From: Marsupella aquatica
Lineage: Eukaryota; Marchantiophyta
NCBI GenBank assembly: GCA_973895155.1
Contig: OZ316894.1
Location: 10,478,001 to 10,542,000 of the forward strand
Length of the DNA: 64,000 nucleotides
Direction: 5' to 3'
Made by a program: the position numbers and the translations under genes. The notes below the pieces were generated by a model. That model had not been told where the DNA came from and searched no databases. It worked only from the letters and a program-made list of their open reading frames with translations. Positions within the stretch are counted from its first letter, which is position 1, and every line of letters begins with the position of its first letter. Below, in pieces: positions 1 to 12,575 of the stretch.

Positions 1-387
1 CCTGGTTGAATTGGCTAGATAAGCCCCGCGAAACTTAAACGACCCCTGAGCTAAAATGGTTTTGTGGCGCACATCAAAACCTATTTCGCCGCAAAAATTT
101 TACAATTTCAACTCCTGTTTGAAATTGACGCTTTTACTCTATGCCTAATCTACTTTCTCTACTCAAAATTGACGGCTCTCCGACTCCCATTGGTAGTAGC
201 GTTCATTAACGCGAAGAGAATTCTTCAATGAATCTCTCGAACGTAAAACTGGAAATAAATCGAGGTAGAACCGAAGGCCAAAAAATTGAAATTCATCCAC
301 GTCTCAGCTTAGACATTTTCTGCCAATGAATAGGTTAGGGGGAACGAGTTCAACGAATGTAGGTAAGGTTATAGCACTGACGAAGAA
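1..387. other. 3' flank of the ERF gene
   Basis: No gene or repeat is visible. On the minus strand this lies directly downstream of the ERF stop codon, so part of it is probably 3' UTR. Confidence 0.4.
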
Positions 388-3136
388 CTACTCTCTGTCG
401 GAACCCGGCATAACATCGTAACTGAACGGATTAAATCCTTGAGTCGTCTCCACCTTCACATCATCCCGGGTATGAGCTGGTTGTTGGGAGCTCATAGCTG
501 GTTGTTGGGAGCTCATAGAAACTGTAGGTTGCTGGCTCATGTTCATGCTGGAGTCCGACCAACCGCCGATAGGCCGAGGAGATTGTTCGAAAATTTCGTC
601 GAACGTGAGAGCTTCATCATCCCGTCGCCAGCTCCTCTTTGACATCGAACTATCATACTGCTGGTTACCCATCATCTGCTGCTCCAAAGCTTGTCGCTGT
701 TGTTGTTGTTGCTGCATATACCAGTCCGTCTCACTTAGGGGAGGTCCTTGAAGCTGGACAATCTCCGCGGCATGCAATGACTCACTAGCACTACTGCTTG
801 TGCTGGCATGCGGATGTTGATCAATATTGCTTGCATACAAGGATTCAACCATCCATGATTCCTCAAGGTTTTGCAATTGCGAGTGAGTCCAGTCGAAAGA
901 CGACGATTCTCCGTGCTGTTGCTGCGAAGACGGAAATCCCATGGATGACGACGATTGATATAGAGCAGCTGCTGTCGATAATTGTAGTGGCTGCGAATAA
1001 GGAGCCTGAGAAAAGTGCTGCATAGATCTTTCTGAGTGAGTGATGGGTTGGGGAATACTCATGGAGCTGTAAGAGGGCGCTGTCGCCCTCGAAACCGGGG
1101 CCACGATGGGAAGTGATGCAGGGATTTCCAGCGATGCAGCGGCTTTTCCGGCTGCTGCGGATCCATCACTTACGTTGGAAGAGGTTGCACTCTTGCTCGC
1201 ACTAGCACGAGCTAGTTCAGCTGCGGCATGGTGAGACTCTGCTGGAAAATTTAATTTGGCACGAGATCCCCGGAAACCTATAGCAGCCTTGTCATAAGCT
1301 CTAGCCGCGGCTTCAGGCGTATCAAACGTACCCAGCCAGACCCTGGCTGCTTTTTTAGGATCACGGATTTCTGCTGCCCATTTGCCCCATGGCCTCTGCC
1401 TCACTCCCCGATATCTCTTTCTCTTCTGTGCTGGTGGTACTACGTTGCTCGCTGCACTAGTTTCTTCCGGATTGTCGGTTGATTTATCGCTTCCTGTAGA
1501 CATTGCACGTAATAACGAAGAACATCAGACTTTTGCAATTCACGACTAAATACATCTCAAGGCCTACACTGAATTCATGAAATCGGAGGTTCCCTAATCT
1601 ATAGACACTTTTCGATCCCTCTCGCTCGCTTAACCGGCTAGTGTGCCGCGATTCATTTCCCCACGGCAGAGCGATGATTGACTACGATTTTAGATCAAAA
1701 CTCCCAACTTTTGGTACCAGTGACTGAATACTGTGAAGTATGAAGCGATTCACTACGAGGCATACATAATTGGAAGAGCATGTAGTCAAAAGACTGCTAG
1801 TCCTAGTCCCAGCTCATGACCCACTTAACGTGCCGAAGAATGCCTCGCCGCTATTCTTCTGTACCAAGATGAAAACACTGCTCCAAACACCAAGTTCAAA
1901 AGAACCTATCACCCTTTCTTGCATAGCAAGATTTGTCACCAGGGCAGCGTATGCTCTACAACATTTCTAGATGACTCCAAAACACTAAAGGCTGCTCAGG
2001 TTCACGGAGCGCTTTATAGTTTCTGCTACCCAGACAAGAGGATGCTACCTAGACATGAGGACTTACAGACATAGGCAGCTTCCACTGATTTCCTGTGCTC
2101 TCTCAGCCCTCCCTCGTATACGACCACTTTACGGCTTTGACTCAGGTTTGACTTCCAAAAAACTTTATTTTAAAATAATCATAATGTCGCATTCCAATTT
2201 TCCATCCGATGGGCAGGAATTCCAATCACAACCTGCCGCTGACTCTCAGACAAGCTAGAACCTACAGAGCGACTTCCTTAGAAAATGAGAAAAAATAACT
2301 GAATTCGCGTGTCCTGTTACTTAATGACTGCGCCGCTTTCTCTTTTGCAGCTGACAGTATGCCGAATGTGACCAATCGTCATCCGTAGCCCTCAAGGTTC
2401 AGCTCAGGTAATACGAATTGCAATCTCAAGTATCATTCCCTCACTGACTAAAGTGCAGGACTCTGAATTTTGTCTAAAGACAGGCGAATTGCTGGACTAT
2501 TGGCAATTGACCTAAGGACTCATCAAAGATCAAATCAATGCAGAGAGGTAGCAGAAAGATTGACGAAGCAAGAATCGATGAATGAGTCTTACCTTCTAGA
2601 TAACGTCCCTGTTGTTGTGAACTAAGGGCGAATTGTCCAGCGGCGGCGGTCTTCCCAGAATCGGAGCTTGACTCAGCTCGACTCAGGTGAGTCGCATATA
2701 CTCCGCTGGTGCTGCTCTCTTCTGGCTTCAGGTGCCAATTCTGGCCAATTTGTAACGCATTGTGCTTGAATCCATGGTCTACTCCACTACCCCATAGATT
2801 ATCATTTCGCATTCCCGAGTCTTGGTAGAGCTTAGACTGGCCGTGACGTTCTGCCAATGCTTGCTCCGCAGCTAGTAGCATTTTGCTCCACTCCGGATGA
2901 GACTGCCCTTGGGTTCCATAACTCCGTTGCTGCTGATGGTGTGCAGCGTATGCGCCAAAGCCTCCCATACCCATGGTGCTCTTCTTACCACCATCTTCTA
3001 GGTAAATAGGCTTAGGTGATACTGAGATAGAATCCACTACTAGCTCCGAGGCCAGCGACGGTAATTCTGCTACCCCTCCTCCTCCTACCGCCGCCACTCC
3101 CAAGTCCACATTCTTACACATTGGATATAGTAGCAT
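388..3136 (-). CDS. AP2/ERF-domain transcription factor (two exons)
   Basis: This is a plant-specific DNA-binding protein of the ERF subfamily, expected to act in the nucleus on GCC-box-like sites. Exon 1 is 3136-2593 and exon 2 is 1493-388, giving 549 residues. The donor (GAAG|GTAAGAC) and acceptor (TCTACAG|GA) rejoin one glycine codon in frame. Residues about 209-266 form one AP2 domain with [24 protein letters not shown] and the Ala/Asp pair typical of ERFs rather than DREBs. The lysine/arginine run just before it may be a nuclear localisation signal. The flanks are Ser-, Ala- and Gln-rich with a poly-Gln run near the C-terminus, which suggests an activation region. The domain resembles Arabidopsis ERF group X, but I cannot assign an orthologue. 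The ATG at 3136 is the first methionine; the open frame further upstream has none. An ATG at 1503 could start a shorter, 371-residue form from within the intron. Confidence 0.9.
1494..2592 (-). other. Intron of the ERF gene
   Basis: This 1.1-kb stretch separates the two ERF exons. It has a consensus donor and a pyrimidine-rich acceptor. I see no other feature inside it. Confidence 0.75.
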
Positions 3137-4640
3137 ACTCAATTTGCGGCTCTCAGAATCGGCCGACTCAGGAACTCTCCTGTTCTCTCCTATTTCAAAT
3201 TCTGCTTCCAGCGCTCCCAATCCCTATTCCCAAACCTCAATTTCTCTCCTTCTGCTTTAACGGGCCCTCGCTCTTCGATTTTCAGGCTTCAATTCCTAAT
3301 CCAATACCGCTTTTTCTATCCCCCCTGTTGCCAATCCAAATTGCTCTCCGCCAATGCGCACTTTTTCAAACTCGCTGGTTTTGAATGCTACTTATGCAAC
3401 AAGTGGCAGTGCTTATCTGTGATTCCTGTCGCAGGGCTTGATTGAATGCTGCGGCTCGAGGAACAGTGTTCGTTTTCGTTTCGACTTCAATCGGACCCCA
3501 CTCTTTCTCCACTTCAGCTTCAAAAGCGAAGCAAATGCGTTTTCAATTCCCATTGCGATCGAGCAATATATACCAGCAGCTTCCCCATTCATCGCGATCA
3601 TTCCAGCGCAGCGCGCCTCCTCCCCCCCCCCCTAGCTGTGATCCCCAGTTCTTCATGGATCGCAAGAAGCAGCCTCAACCCGACTCACATTTCCTCGAAG
3701 AGGAGGAGCAGAGACTACGCGCTGACTTGGTATGCCACGTCGCTGCCTTTTGCAGCAAACACGCGTCGGGTTCACCTATCCAGTAACCCTATCTTCACCA
3801 CGTGACGAAATATAGTTCCGACGCTCCTACCTGGTTAAGTCTCTAGAACGTCCTCACAAAATCCAGAAGAAAAACTCTGTGCCGCCGATACGTTGGATCG
3901 ACGGCCGGTAATTTAGTCGGAGTTGAATTTAAATACATTTCACGTATTTATTCGGGTACGCCTAGTCACCGTGGTTAGCTGTCCACTGTGCGGACAGTTG
4001 CGCCACATCGTCTGTGTCCTCTTAACAGTTTGGATGTGAACCTTGCCTGGACATAACTATTATTTACGGACCCCACTAGAGGTTCCTTCCAAAATTCCCG
4101 GCACCATAGCGTGCCATGTCAACAACAATCACAACAAACAAGACTCATTGGTTTTGTGAATCAAATTTATAATTTTGATTCGTGTTTGTGACAATTTGGA
4201 TGTAAATTTTGGGACGCCATGTCGTAAAAAGAAAAATAAAAACATTGAAAATGCAAAGAGCAAGACGGTTAAAACTGTCATTATGTAACCGTTTTAGTTA
4301 CATTTCCAATTTTAAAACTTAAATTCAAAGATTTATAAAAAGTATTTTTCATATAATAAATAATAACTAATAACTAACTTGATAACTTCCTTGTTAAATC
4401 GCAACTCCCGGTAAGGACTTCTCGTATTGTACGGCCATTAATGCTGGGAAGAGCACATAGAAACCCAGGATCGGGGAGGAGGAATGGCTGGAATCTTGAA
4501 AGTTCATCGAATTTTATATTCAAAACTATTTACTCATTCTCAAAACAAAAAATACCCAGTCGTAGATCTCATTGAGATCTTTCTTTTGCACCCTAGATCG
4601 CCTTCTAACATGGATGAATAAGATTTCTAGAGGCATTACA
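3137..4640. other. ERF upstream region
   Basis: On the minus strand this holds the presumed 5' UTR and promoter of the ERF gene. Pyrimidine-rich stretches occur near 3180-3340 and a C-run near 3625. Beyond 3800 it becomes AT-rich, and no gene is visible. Confidence 0.4.
3566..3573 (-). promoter_or_regulatory. TATA-like box upstream of the ERF gene
   Basis: The minus strand reads GTATATAT about 430 bases upstream of the ERF start codon, which would fit a moderate 5' UTR. Position and composition are the only support. Confidence 0.3.
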
Positions 4641-4650
4641 AAATGGACGG

Positions 4651-4710
4651 CAAAGATCATAAAATCAACAAAATCGACGGCTAAGATCATAAAATCAACA
4701 AAATCGATGG
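4651..4710. repeat. 30-bp tandem duplication
   Basis: Two 30-bp units, 4651-4680 and 4681-4710, differ at two positions. Each contains AAGATCATAAAATCAACAAA. AGATCTTTCTTTT motifs lie on both sides, near 4578 and 4800. Confidence 0.85.
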
Positions 4711-6574
4711 TTAGGAAGGCTTGGATTTGTTTGATTTTTCATTTGAAAAATATTAACCCATTTGCAAAACGGACAGAACCCATCCATAGATCTATTTGAG
4801 ATCTTTCTTTTGAGCCATAGATTGGTCATTATGATAGAAAAAAAAATTTCCGGAGATAAGAAATGGAGACAACTCAGATTGACTCTTCCCCCTGATTTTA
4901 TTAGCCAAGGGGTCCACTAACTAATTGCATCTTGCCTTCAGTTTAGAGCCCCTGGTTATTTTGGAAAGTTTGGGATTATTCGAATTTCCAGCTTATAACG
5001 CTTCCTTGGTGAATCTAAAGATCTGAAGATCAGGTAAAGTACTTGGGACGCTGTTTTGTTAATTTGAATTTCTGATTCCCTCGGTTTGATATCTAGTAGG
5101 CCTATCTAATAGGGCATCGACATTGGCCAAACCCATACTCTATTTTAATTGACCTCCCTACTTCCTTCGCCTCCCTTCCAATGACAGAAGAAATTATTCC
5201 CTTTTTCTATTTTCCAACTTCAATCTTACTTCCCTTCTCACCACTCTCAAGAGATTGGGGTTGTTAAAGTTATTAAACACCAATCTCATAATATTTTTGG
5301 GTGCTTTCTTTATGAAATGCAATCTGGGCGGGAAGCAATCATGACCACTCACTGAAATCCTATTTTTTTTGAACCATTTGATCGGCAAACAACCCCTGCT
5401 ATTCCCCTCCCTCCTCCCCACTTGCCATCACATCGCGCCTCACGCAGGCAGTGCCTCCCTGCAGTACCCTTCCCACTTGCCCTCACCCTTGCCCTCCATG
5501 CATGACTCCATCTCTGATGCACCCTCAGTCAATTTGCCCTCTGTGCCTGACACCCTTGTTGCCTGTGCCCTCGCCCTCCCTGACCCACCCCTTGCAAGGG
5601 AAGGGGAAGGAGAGAAACCAGAGAGTGGGAGAAAAGAGAAATTAATGAAAATGATTTCCTGCGATCTCTCCCTCTCTCTATTTTGCAGTCAGGTCTTGGG
5701 CTCAAAAGTTTGCCTATCCATAATTATTTGTGCCTCAATGAATCCATGCTTCCAACAAAATTAAATAATTGATTCCGCAAAAAATGTATCAATAATTTCC
5801 TTTTCTCACCTGCAGTGTGCCAGAAGGAGACAGTTACACATTTTAGTTGGAGACAGTCTATGTTAGGCGATACTTCACCCACCTTATATTTCATGTTAAA
5901 TATTGTTACAATTATACATTTGGGATCTCAACCACCTTTTATTTTCGATTTTGGTGGCCAATTTGTGGCCTCTCTTTGTTATATTAATAGATAAAGGTTT
6001 GACAATTTTAGAGTGAAATATTTGGTACTCACTCTTGGAGACCCTGTAAACATTACAATCTTCAAAAGCATACATAAGAAAAAATCTGCGGGTCACTTTG
6101 CCTCGAGTTTATAGTGAAGGCTGGGTGGGACTTGGAAAGATAAAAAGTTAGCTCGAAGGAAACTGAGCCAAAGCGAAAGATACAATGGATAAAGATAAAC
6201 TCTGAACTTGGCAACTGTAGGACCCACTGTCCATTATCCACTCGCAAATAAATCCCAATTAAAAGAATACACGGAACTTACGTCCTGCAGAAGATTCGAT
6301 CATTTATGCCCTTAATTAATTAATTAGCTCGACGAGGCAGAAATCAGAAATGTAGTTCGAAAGAAATGAATCAGCGTTACTGTAGAAGCTCCCAAGAGGC
6401 ATCTTACTCTGAAAGACATCTTTTATCCCTGCCTGCGCATCATTGGCCTTGGCCTGTCCTCGTGGCCCCCGGCCTGGTCTGGGGCCGCCAGCAAGGACCT
6501 GGGCACGTCCCGTGCTACCTTCCTACCCAGAGGGCCGTCCCAGTGAACCAACGGGCTCTAGCCATTAGTTTGCC
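4711..6574. other. Intergenic, no gene seen
   Basis: AT-rich sequence with a cytosine-rich, proline-coding stretch at 5390-5600. That stretch is open in two plus-strand frames but has no recognisable domain and looks like composition bias. Confidence 0.4.
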
Positions 6575-6880
6575 AAGTGAGGGCGAAGCACCCCCAACTC
6601 ACTCAGGCATGTTTCTGGGAGACTAATTCCATGAACTAGCTAAGTGGGGGAGAAGTACTCCGAGCCCCTTCAGGAGTGCAGTGGCCATGAGTGTGTTGGG
6701 AGCAGGTCGCAGGCATTTATTTTGTGAAAGCGAGGGAGAAGCACCCCCAGCTCTGCCACAGACCTCAGTGACTCATGTTTCCAGGAGACGCGCGTGGTTC
6801 CTTGCACAAGTGAGTGGGGGGGGGGAAGTACCCCGAGTCCCAGAGACAGTTCATGCAGGGCCCAATTTGGGGAGCACTTC
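6575..6880. repeat. Degenerate ~155-bp tandem repeat
   Basis: Two diverged modules start near 6575 and 6726. Each runs in the same order through GAAGCACCCCCA, a CAGTGACTCA- or CAACTCACTCA-like segment, CATGTTTC.GGAGAC, then a G-run followed by GAAGTACYCCGAG. The first module is more diverged than the second. Confidence 0.6.
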
Positions 6881-7188
6881 CATGCATTTGTAAATTGGGG
6901 GAGGCGAGCCAAACTAGCATTCCGAAAGCGGGGTTCCATGCAATCTAGCAAATCCGGAGAGTATTCTATTTCGTCGATGATCGGTTAATAGAAACAATAC
7001 AAAATATACAGTACTATCGGGCCAAAGAGAGGAGCATGCGCACGTGTGTTTTTAACGCAATGTCGTGGATGTAGGTGGAACTGAGTAAAATCAGTTTGGG
7101 CTAGGGACTAGGGACTGTGGAGGAAGACTCGTGGAGAAAGGCTGGAGAGGAGTAAAAGACACAGTAATCCACTTCAGCTTCCGCAGTG

Positions 7189-7573
7189 AGTTCCGGACCG
7201 AGATCTGGAGAAAAAACAGCCCAAAAAAATGGAAATAAATATTTTGGAACGACGAGAAACGCCGCACGAATCGAATCAGTCTAGAAACAAGGGGAGCTCC
7301 CGAAGGTGGTGAATGATAACATATTGGGATACATAGCTGGAAAAGGGGACGGTGAGTGAATTAGCAAATATAGCACATGGAAAGTTCCGGACCGAGATCT
7401 GGACAAAAAACAGCCCAAAAAAATGGAAATATTTGGAACGAGGAGAAACGCCGTACGAATCGAATCAGTCTAGAAACAAAGGGGAGCTCCCGAAGGTGGT
7501 GAATGATAACATATTGGGACACATTGCTGGAAAAGGGGACGGTGAGTGAATTAGCAAATATAGCACATGGAAA
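7189..7573. repeat. 194-bp tandem duplication
   Basis: Copies at 7189-7382 and 7383-7573 are nearly identical. Both start AGTTCCGGACCGAGATCTGG and end AGCACATGGAAA. Copy 2 lacks a few bases of an AAATAAAT stretch and has a handful of substitutions. The high identity points to a recent local duplication. Confidence 0.95.
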
Positions 7574-8088
7574 ACCTTCAGAGTCGGATGAGTGTCAGCT
7601 GTGCGTTTTTGATTGGAGAGAGAATTGGACAAGTGTGTTAGTTATGTGAAGTGGATCCAGCGTGCGCCAATGTTCTGTCGATAATTATGTAATTCGCAAG
7701 GTTTCTGTCCTTAAGTTACTGACGCGTTTGGTTTTTTGTCCGTTGTTTTGGATTTTGGGCTGTCTTGGGTCCTGTTTTGGGGTATTCTTTGGTGTGAGCC
7801 AGGGTGGCAACTGTACCTTGTGTCAAGACGGACATGCTAGGATACTCGTTAGGACTTAAATTCCTTAGATTAATTCTAGAGTGCTAGATCATTCTGGTTA
7901 TTAGATTTTGGGGCTTGGGGGAGGAACTGGCTACTGGGACCTAAAAACTTAGCTAAAAAAAGCCAAAAGCTGTGAAAGATTTTTGAGAAGGCAGACTTTG
8001 GCCAAATTTGATACTACAAAAATACATTATTATTTTCTTTAAGGCACAAAAAACACTCAAGCTTTAGTGAGAATCAATGCGAGGGATT
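7574..8088. other. Intergenic, no gene seen
   Basis: No domain-bearing frame, repeat or RNA gene was recognised. Confidence 0.35.
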
Positions 8089-8233
8089 TTCTCGATGGGA
8101 ACCCAAAATCAATTGTGTTACTTGATAGGACCCCTGAAGTTTTTGGGTACGTGAATTCAATGTCAATCAACGGTCTGGATCACTGGAAGTCTTATCAAGT
8201 AACACTTTTCATTTGGGGATCCCATCAAGCAAA
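8089..8233. repeat. Imperfect inverted repeat (foldback)
   Basis: The left arm, 8089-8130 (CGATGGGAACCCAAAA ... GTGTTACTTGATAGG), pairs with the reverse complement of 8191-8233 at roughly three quarters identity. About 60 bases lie between the arms. The size suits a small hairpin RNA precursor or a decayed foldback element. Confidence 0.5.
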
Positions 8234-11200
8234 TCACTTCTATCAATGCGAAGGAGGTCTGCTGTCTTACTTGGGGTTGATGTCTTCCTTTCATACATTG
8301 TGAAAATTTTGTTCAGTTTTATTGAGACTTTGTATCTGTCCTTAGGGTGAATGCTATGTCTATGAAAATGGGTAATGCCCCAATAAAGACATTGCATCAT
8401 AAAACTTTCAAAGCTTTCAAGTTGATCATATCATTGGTCTTTGGCTTGTTTCCCCCCATTGAGTGGTCTCCGCCCACTGAAGGCCTCCCGGGATGCTCTT
8501 TCCAACTTTTGGCATAATCAAATTATTCATTGAAATTGGCTTTGCAAGTGTTTCTCTGGTTTAGGTGTGGTTGGTTTGGCTGAAATTGGGAACCAGAAGT
8601 AGCGTAATCACTACTCACAGTGTGTTTTTTGTCATGACAAAAACTGGGACTTTGGTCATATTTGCCTCGATCGTCCAGGTTTTGCTTTGGGGTGGATCAC
8701 ACCACGCTGCAGAACAGTGCACATCATCAGTTTTTCAAAGGGTGCCAACCATTCTTGAAGGACGGTGACGCATTTTGTGAGGGAGATTCTTTGTGAGGAC
8801 TCCGGTGCCCGAACCACCCGACTTCCTGATGGTCATGCTTTGTGGGGACACGGAGTTTGGTCAGTGCCCCAGCCCGCAAAAAACCTACAGGAAACAAACA
8901 GCTAGTTTGAGACGCCCTAATGCAACAACAGACCTTGCAAATGTACAAAGGAGTTTATTTGAAATTTACTGAAGATATGCGCCAGATGCTGCATCATACT
9001 CCGGGGGCATTGTAGGATCTAAGGGTCTAAATTAATCTAGGATGGATCTAAAAGTCTACAGTAGATACGGGTGTCACGTTCCTTCCTGGATGCTGCTTCA
9101 ATTTCCCATTAGCGAAATGGCTGGTTACTCAGGCATTGCTCGCTGGCTGTTGTGAAATTGTTCTACAGTGCTCTATTTTGTTTTGAGCATCTTCCTTTCC
9201 CGGTTGTCATTGACCGGGAGCTCAGGAGTCAGGACCCACGGATTTTGATTTTTCAATATTTTTCGAACTTTGAGCTGCGAGCTCCTGAGAAAATTCTCCA
9301 AACTCGTCAAAATCCCAAATCCCGCTCTGACCTGGCGGCGGGCAGGAGATGTTTGTACCGTATGAACTATGAAGCATCCTGCAAACTCAGCTTAGCTCAG
9401 GTCTCGATTCATGATTTGTTGGGAAGCGGAGATTATCGTGTACACAGTGTTGAACTCGTTGGCCAAAGTTGCGACGTGAGGTCATGCTTTGGGGACCTCT
9501 TGGCGTTTCCTGGGTTGCTCTCTTGTCCGGACTTTGTAATATTTCTTTAAAAACTTTGGGAGCGATCGAGCGGTATCAGTGCATAATATAATGTGGAGTA
9601 ATCGCCGTATGTTCTCTGGAAATTGACCCTTCATTGCTTTGTGAAGCACAGCGCAGACAAATTCTGTTTAACGACTTTGTAAAAGGTTTCGTTCAACGTA
9701 TTCGAAAGGCCAGAGCCGAAACGAGACGACTCGAATCGGCTTCTGGTTGCTTGGAGTGAACACTGTCACTTCCATTGCCCAGCGAGCCAGCGAGCCCAGC
9801 CCTGGTCTGTTCTGCTTGCAGCAGAACGAAATCGCACAGGAAGCGACTTATTTTAATTGCTGTGGTTCAGTTTTGACTGCCTCAATAGTTCAATGTTGCA
9901 ATGAATGATTCGTCGAAGACATGTTCAAGCTGAATGACTTCGTACATTGCCGCCCATCTGAGGAACTCCCATCATTCCCTCTCAGTGGCGGTTTCAGACC
10001 AGCCTGCTCTCTGGCTGGACCTTGCCTGGGCTTCTTCTTCTTAATTGGAGATTGAGTCGTGGTTACTGTGTATGCAGCTCACCTTGCAGCCAGGAGACAT
10101 TCCATCAGAGCCGGGAAGTTCATGATCCACCACTGTCCTGATTCACTGCTCCTGGGGGACTGAGATGTGGTGTGGTCTGGAACCTTCAATGCCCCACATT
10201 GGCTTGGCACGCGATCTGGATCGGAGTCGTGGCCAAGACACAAATATCAAGTTCACTTGTGTGTGGCGATGTGTTTGCACACGCACCAGATGGCCAAAAT
10301 ACCTGACTGTCACTTCCTATTGAGTTTGTGGAACGGTTGTGTGTGTGTGTGGAAGGGACGGGGGAGGCAGACTAGTGCACCCCGTAACTTGTTGGTCAAA
10401 ATTTTATGCCTCAGGACGATCTCTAATCTAATCTAAGTAAAAGAAAAGAAAAGAAAAACTGACCATCTTCGATTGGAATCGAGTGATTCTTAGATCGTGG
10501 CAAAGCTTATTCAATCGTACTTCTTTTCGGTATTGTCTCAGAATGAGTATTAGGGAAGCGCTGTAATTTACTCGAACGTTGCTGATCGAACACTCGCCAA
10601 AAATTTTGCTTGGAGGGTAATTAGACTTATAAGTCAAAGAACGGGTGAAGTGAATGTGATCAATTTATGGTCTTAAGCCTGAAGAGCCGAAATCATAAAA
10701 TAATTCTCGAAATTACGCAGATTGACTCATAAAACTCTACTGGTTGAGGTGTGTCACGGCAGTGCTGTGAACTCGAACTTGCCTCTTCCAGTAAAATGTA
10801 TTGTCAGTGACTTCGAGCTAAGCACATCTCGAAGTCTATTGGCATTTTCAGCCCTTATACGAATCCTGAGTAGTTGAACAGGGTCACATTACATACAACT
10901 TTAAAGTCTATTGTATTAAACCAGAACTGTCCAGGACTAAGTAATTCTATAACCTTGGTCAACTGTTAGCGCCTCTTGTCGCAAATTGACATGTCCTCAT
11001 CAATTATACCCGATCTTGCAAAAGTTGCAAGGCAGCCTTCAGGACCTACTGCACATCATTCTCAATAATTATGCCCTTGTTTCTGGCCAGTAATTTCACT
11101 AGCCCTTGCAAGTCATCGATTAAAATTTTTGATGGTTTAGTTTTTTTTCTAAGTTTAAGGAACTTAATATGATGCTAGAGGAGGGTACAGAATGTTCCTC

Positions 11201-12441
11201 AGCTACAGTCGCAAAGTTGCAGGTCAGCTCGGTCAGGTCAAATTCACAGTTCGCATGGTCTTGAGAGGCCCAACAACCCAGGTCCAACTTTCAGAATATA
11301 CATTCTGAACAAGCCGAGAGTGCCCTTTTTGCTTTTCTGTTCCTTGTTTCAAACGCATGTTTTACTCATGAGTAACTGGCAATAAGAGATAAAAGTTGTA
11401 TGACCCCAAAACCTGAGGTCTACCAGTTTGAAAAGTTATGATTAAATGAGGAATGATGTGGTCGCATGTCGTTGTTTCTCAAGTTTGAAATTATTGTAGG
11501 TCACCCCACGTGTTGAGTCCTCCTTTCTAGATCACCAAGTCCACCGTAAACTTACCAACCATGTATACAATCATGAAGCAGGTGTGTTGCAAGAGAGAGA
11601 TACATACGAATTTATTGGGTGAATTAGAATCATCTTAAAAATGCAGGTTGAAATGAAGTCTGCCATAAGTAGTAGCAGACATATCAGGGGAATTACTGCA
11701 TTTTAGCTCCAGAGAAAAAAATTATTTTCTTAATATAAACTCTAGCTGCCCAATTAAATTTCCATCTACATTATTCTTCTGCATGCATCTCTTGGGAAAA
11801 TGGTGCACAACTCATGTATAAACGGGTTTAAGTAAAGTCCTTGGCAGATGGGTTTCAGATTTTTAAGTTGTGTAATGTAATCCTAGTTCCAACTATCTCT
11901 TCTTATACTGTGATTTTAGGTGGAAACTTGGATGCACTCGCATGTTCGAAAGTTCCTCATTCCTTATTCAGTTGACTAGATGAGAACCGCTGCCATTGGA
12001 TGAACAGAACATATAGGGGAAGAAAACCTTGAATGTATCATTGGTCAAATGTGTGTTTACATGTCATCTTTTACATAGAAGACAGTGTATAACCTGCAAT
12101 GCGAGTACAAATAAGCATTTCATTTGTGTCCTTCAGTGTTTTGCAGGTCTGTCCGACCTTGCACTTACATATTTGATTAGTCTTTTACTTTGTTTTCAAA
12201 TTTTGGGAGAAAATGAACTTTGGAGAAAACAGTGGACGTCCAGTTAGAGTCTGATCTTAGTTCACACGAGGACAATAAGGAAAGGGTCGTATTTGTCCAC
12301 TCTGGACCCCTTTTGCCTTCACTCTAGAGTCTTTCGTTTGGCCTTTCTTTAGTAAATGATCCTTCTTCTCCATTAAATTTCAAAGGTTTGCAAGAAAAAA
12401 GTATCTTGGAGAGAAGATTGAACGGACATATCATGGGAATT
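8234..12441. other. Intergenic, no gene seen
   Basis: I found only microsatellite-like stretches, such as a TG run near 10338 and an AAAAG run near 10437. The open frames, the longest at 9152-9550, carry no recognisable domain. Confidence 0.35.
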
Positions 12442-12575
12442 AAGTCAAATCCCACCTTTCAAAGGCTTTGCAAGAGGCACTCATTGTTAGACGACTAAAG
12501 TACTAAAGCGTACTTAACATGAGATATAAGTCAAATCTTACTGTTCAAAGCTTTGCAACGAGACACTCCTTGCCA
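12442..12575. repeat. 86-bp degenerate direct repeat
   Basis: AAGTCAAATC followed by a TTCAAAG.CTTTGCAA motif recurs at 12442 and 12528. A weaker TTTCAAAGGTTTGCAAG copy lies near 12378. Confidence 0.5.

Noticed and set aside
5369-5764. Proline-rich plus-strand frame
   Set aside because: Open in more than one frame because of cytosine bias; no start context or domain.
9152-9550. 132-codon plus-strand open frame
   Set aside because: No domain, mixed composition, no splice context or repeat support. Such frames are expected by chance in this much DNA.
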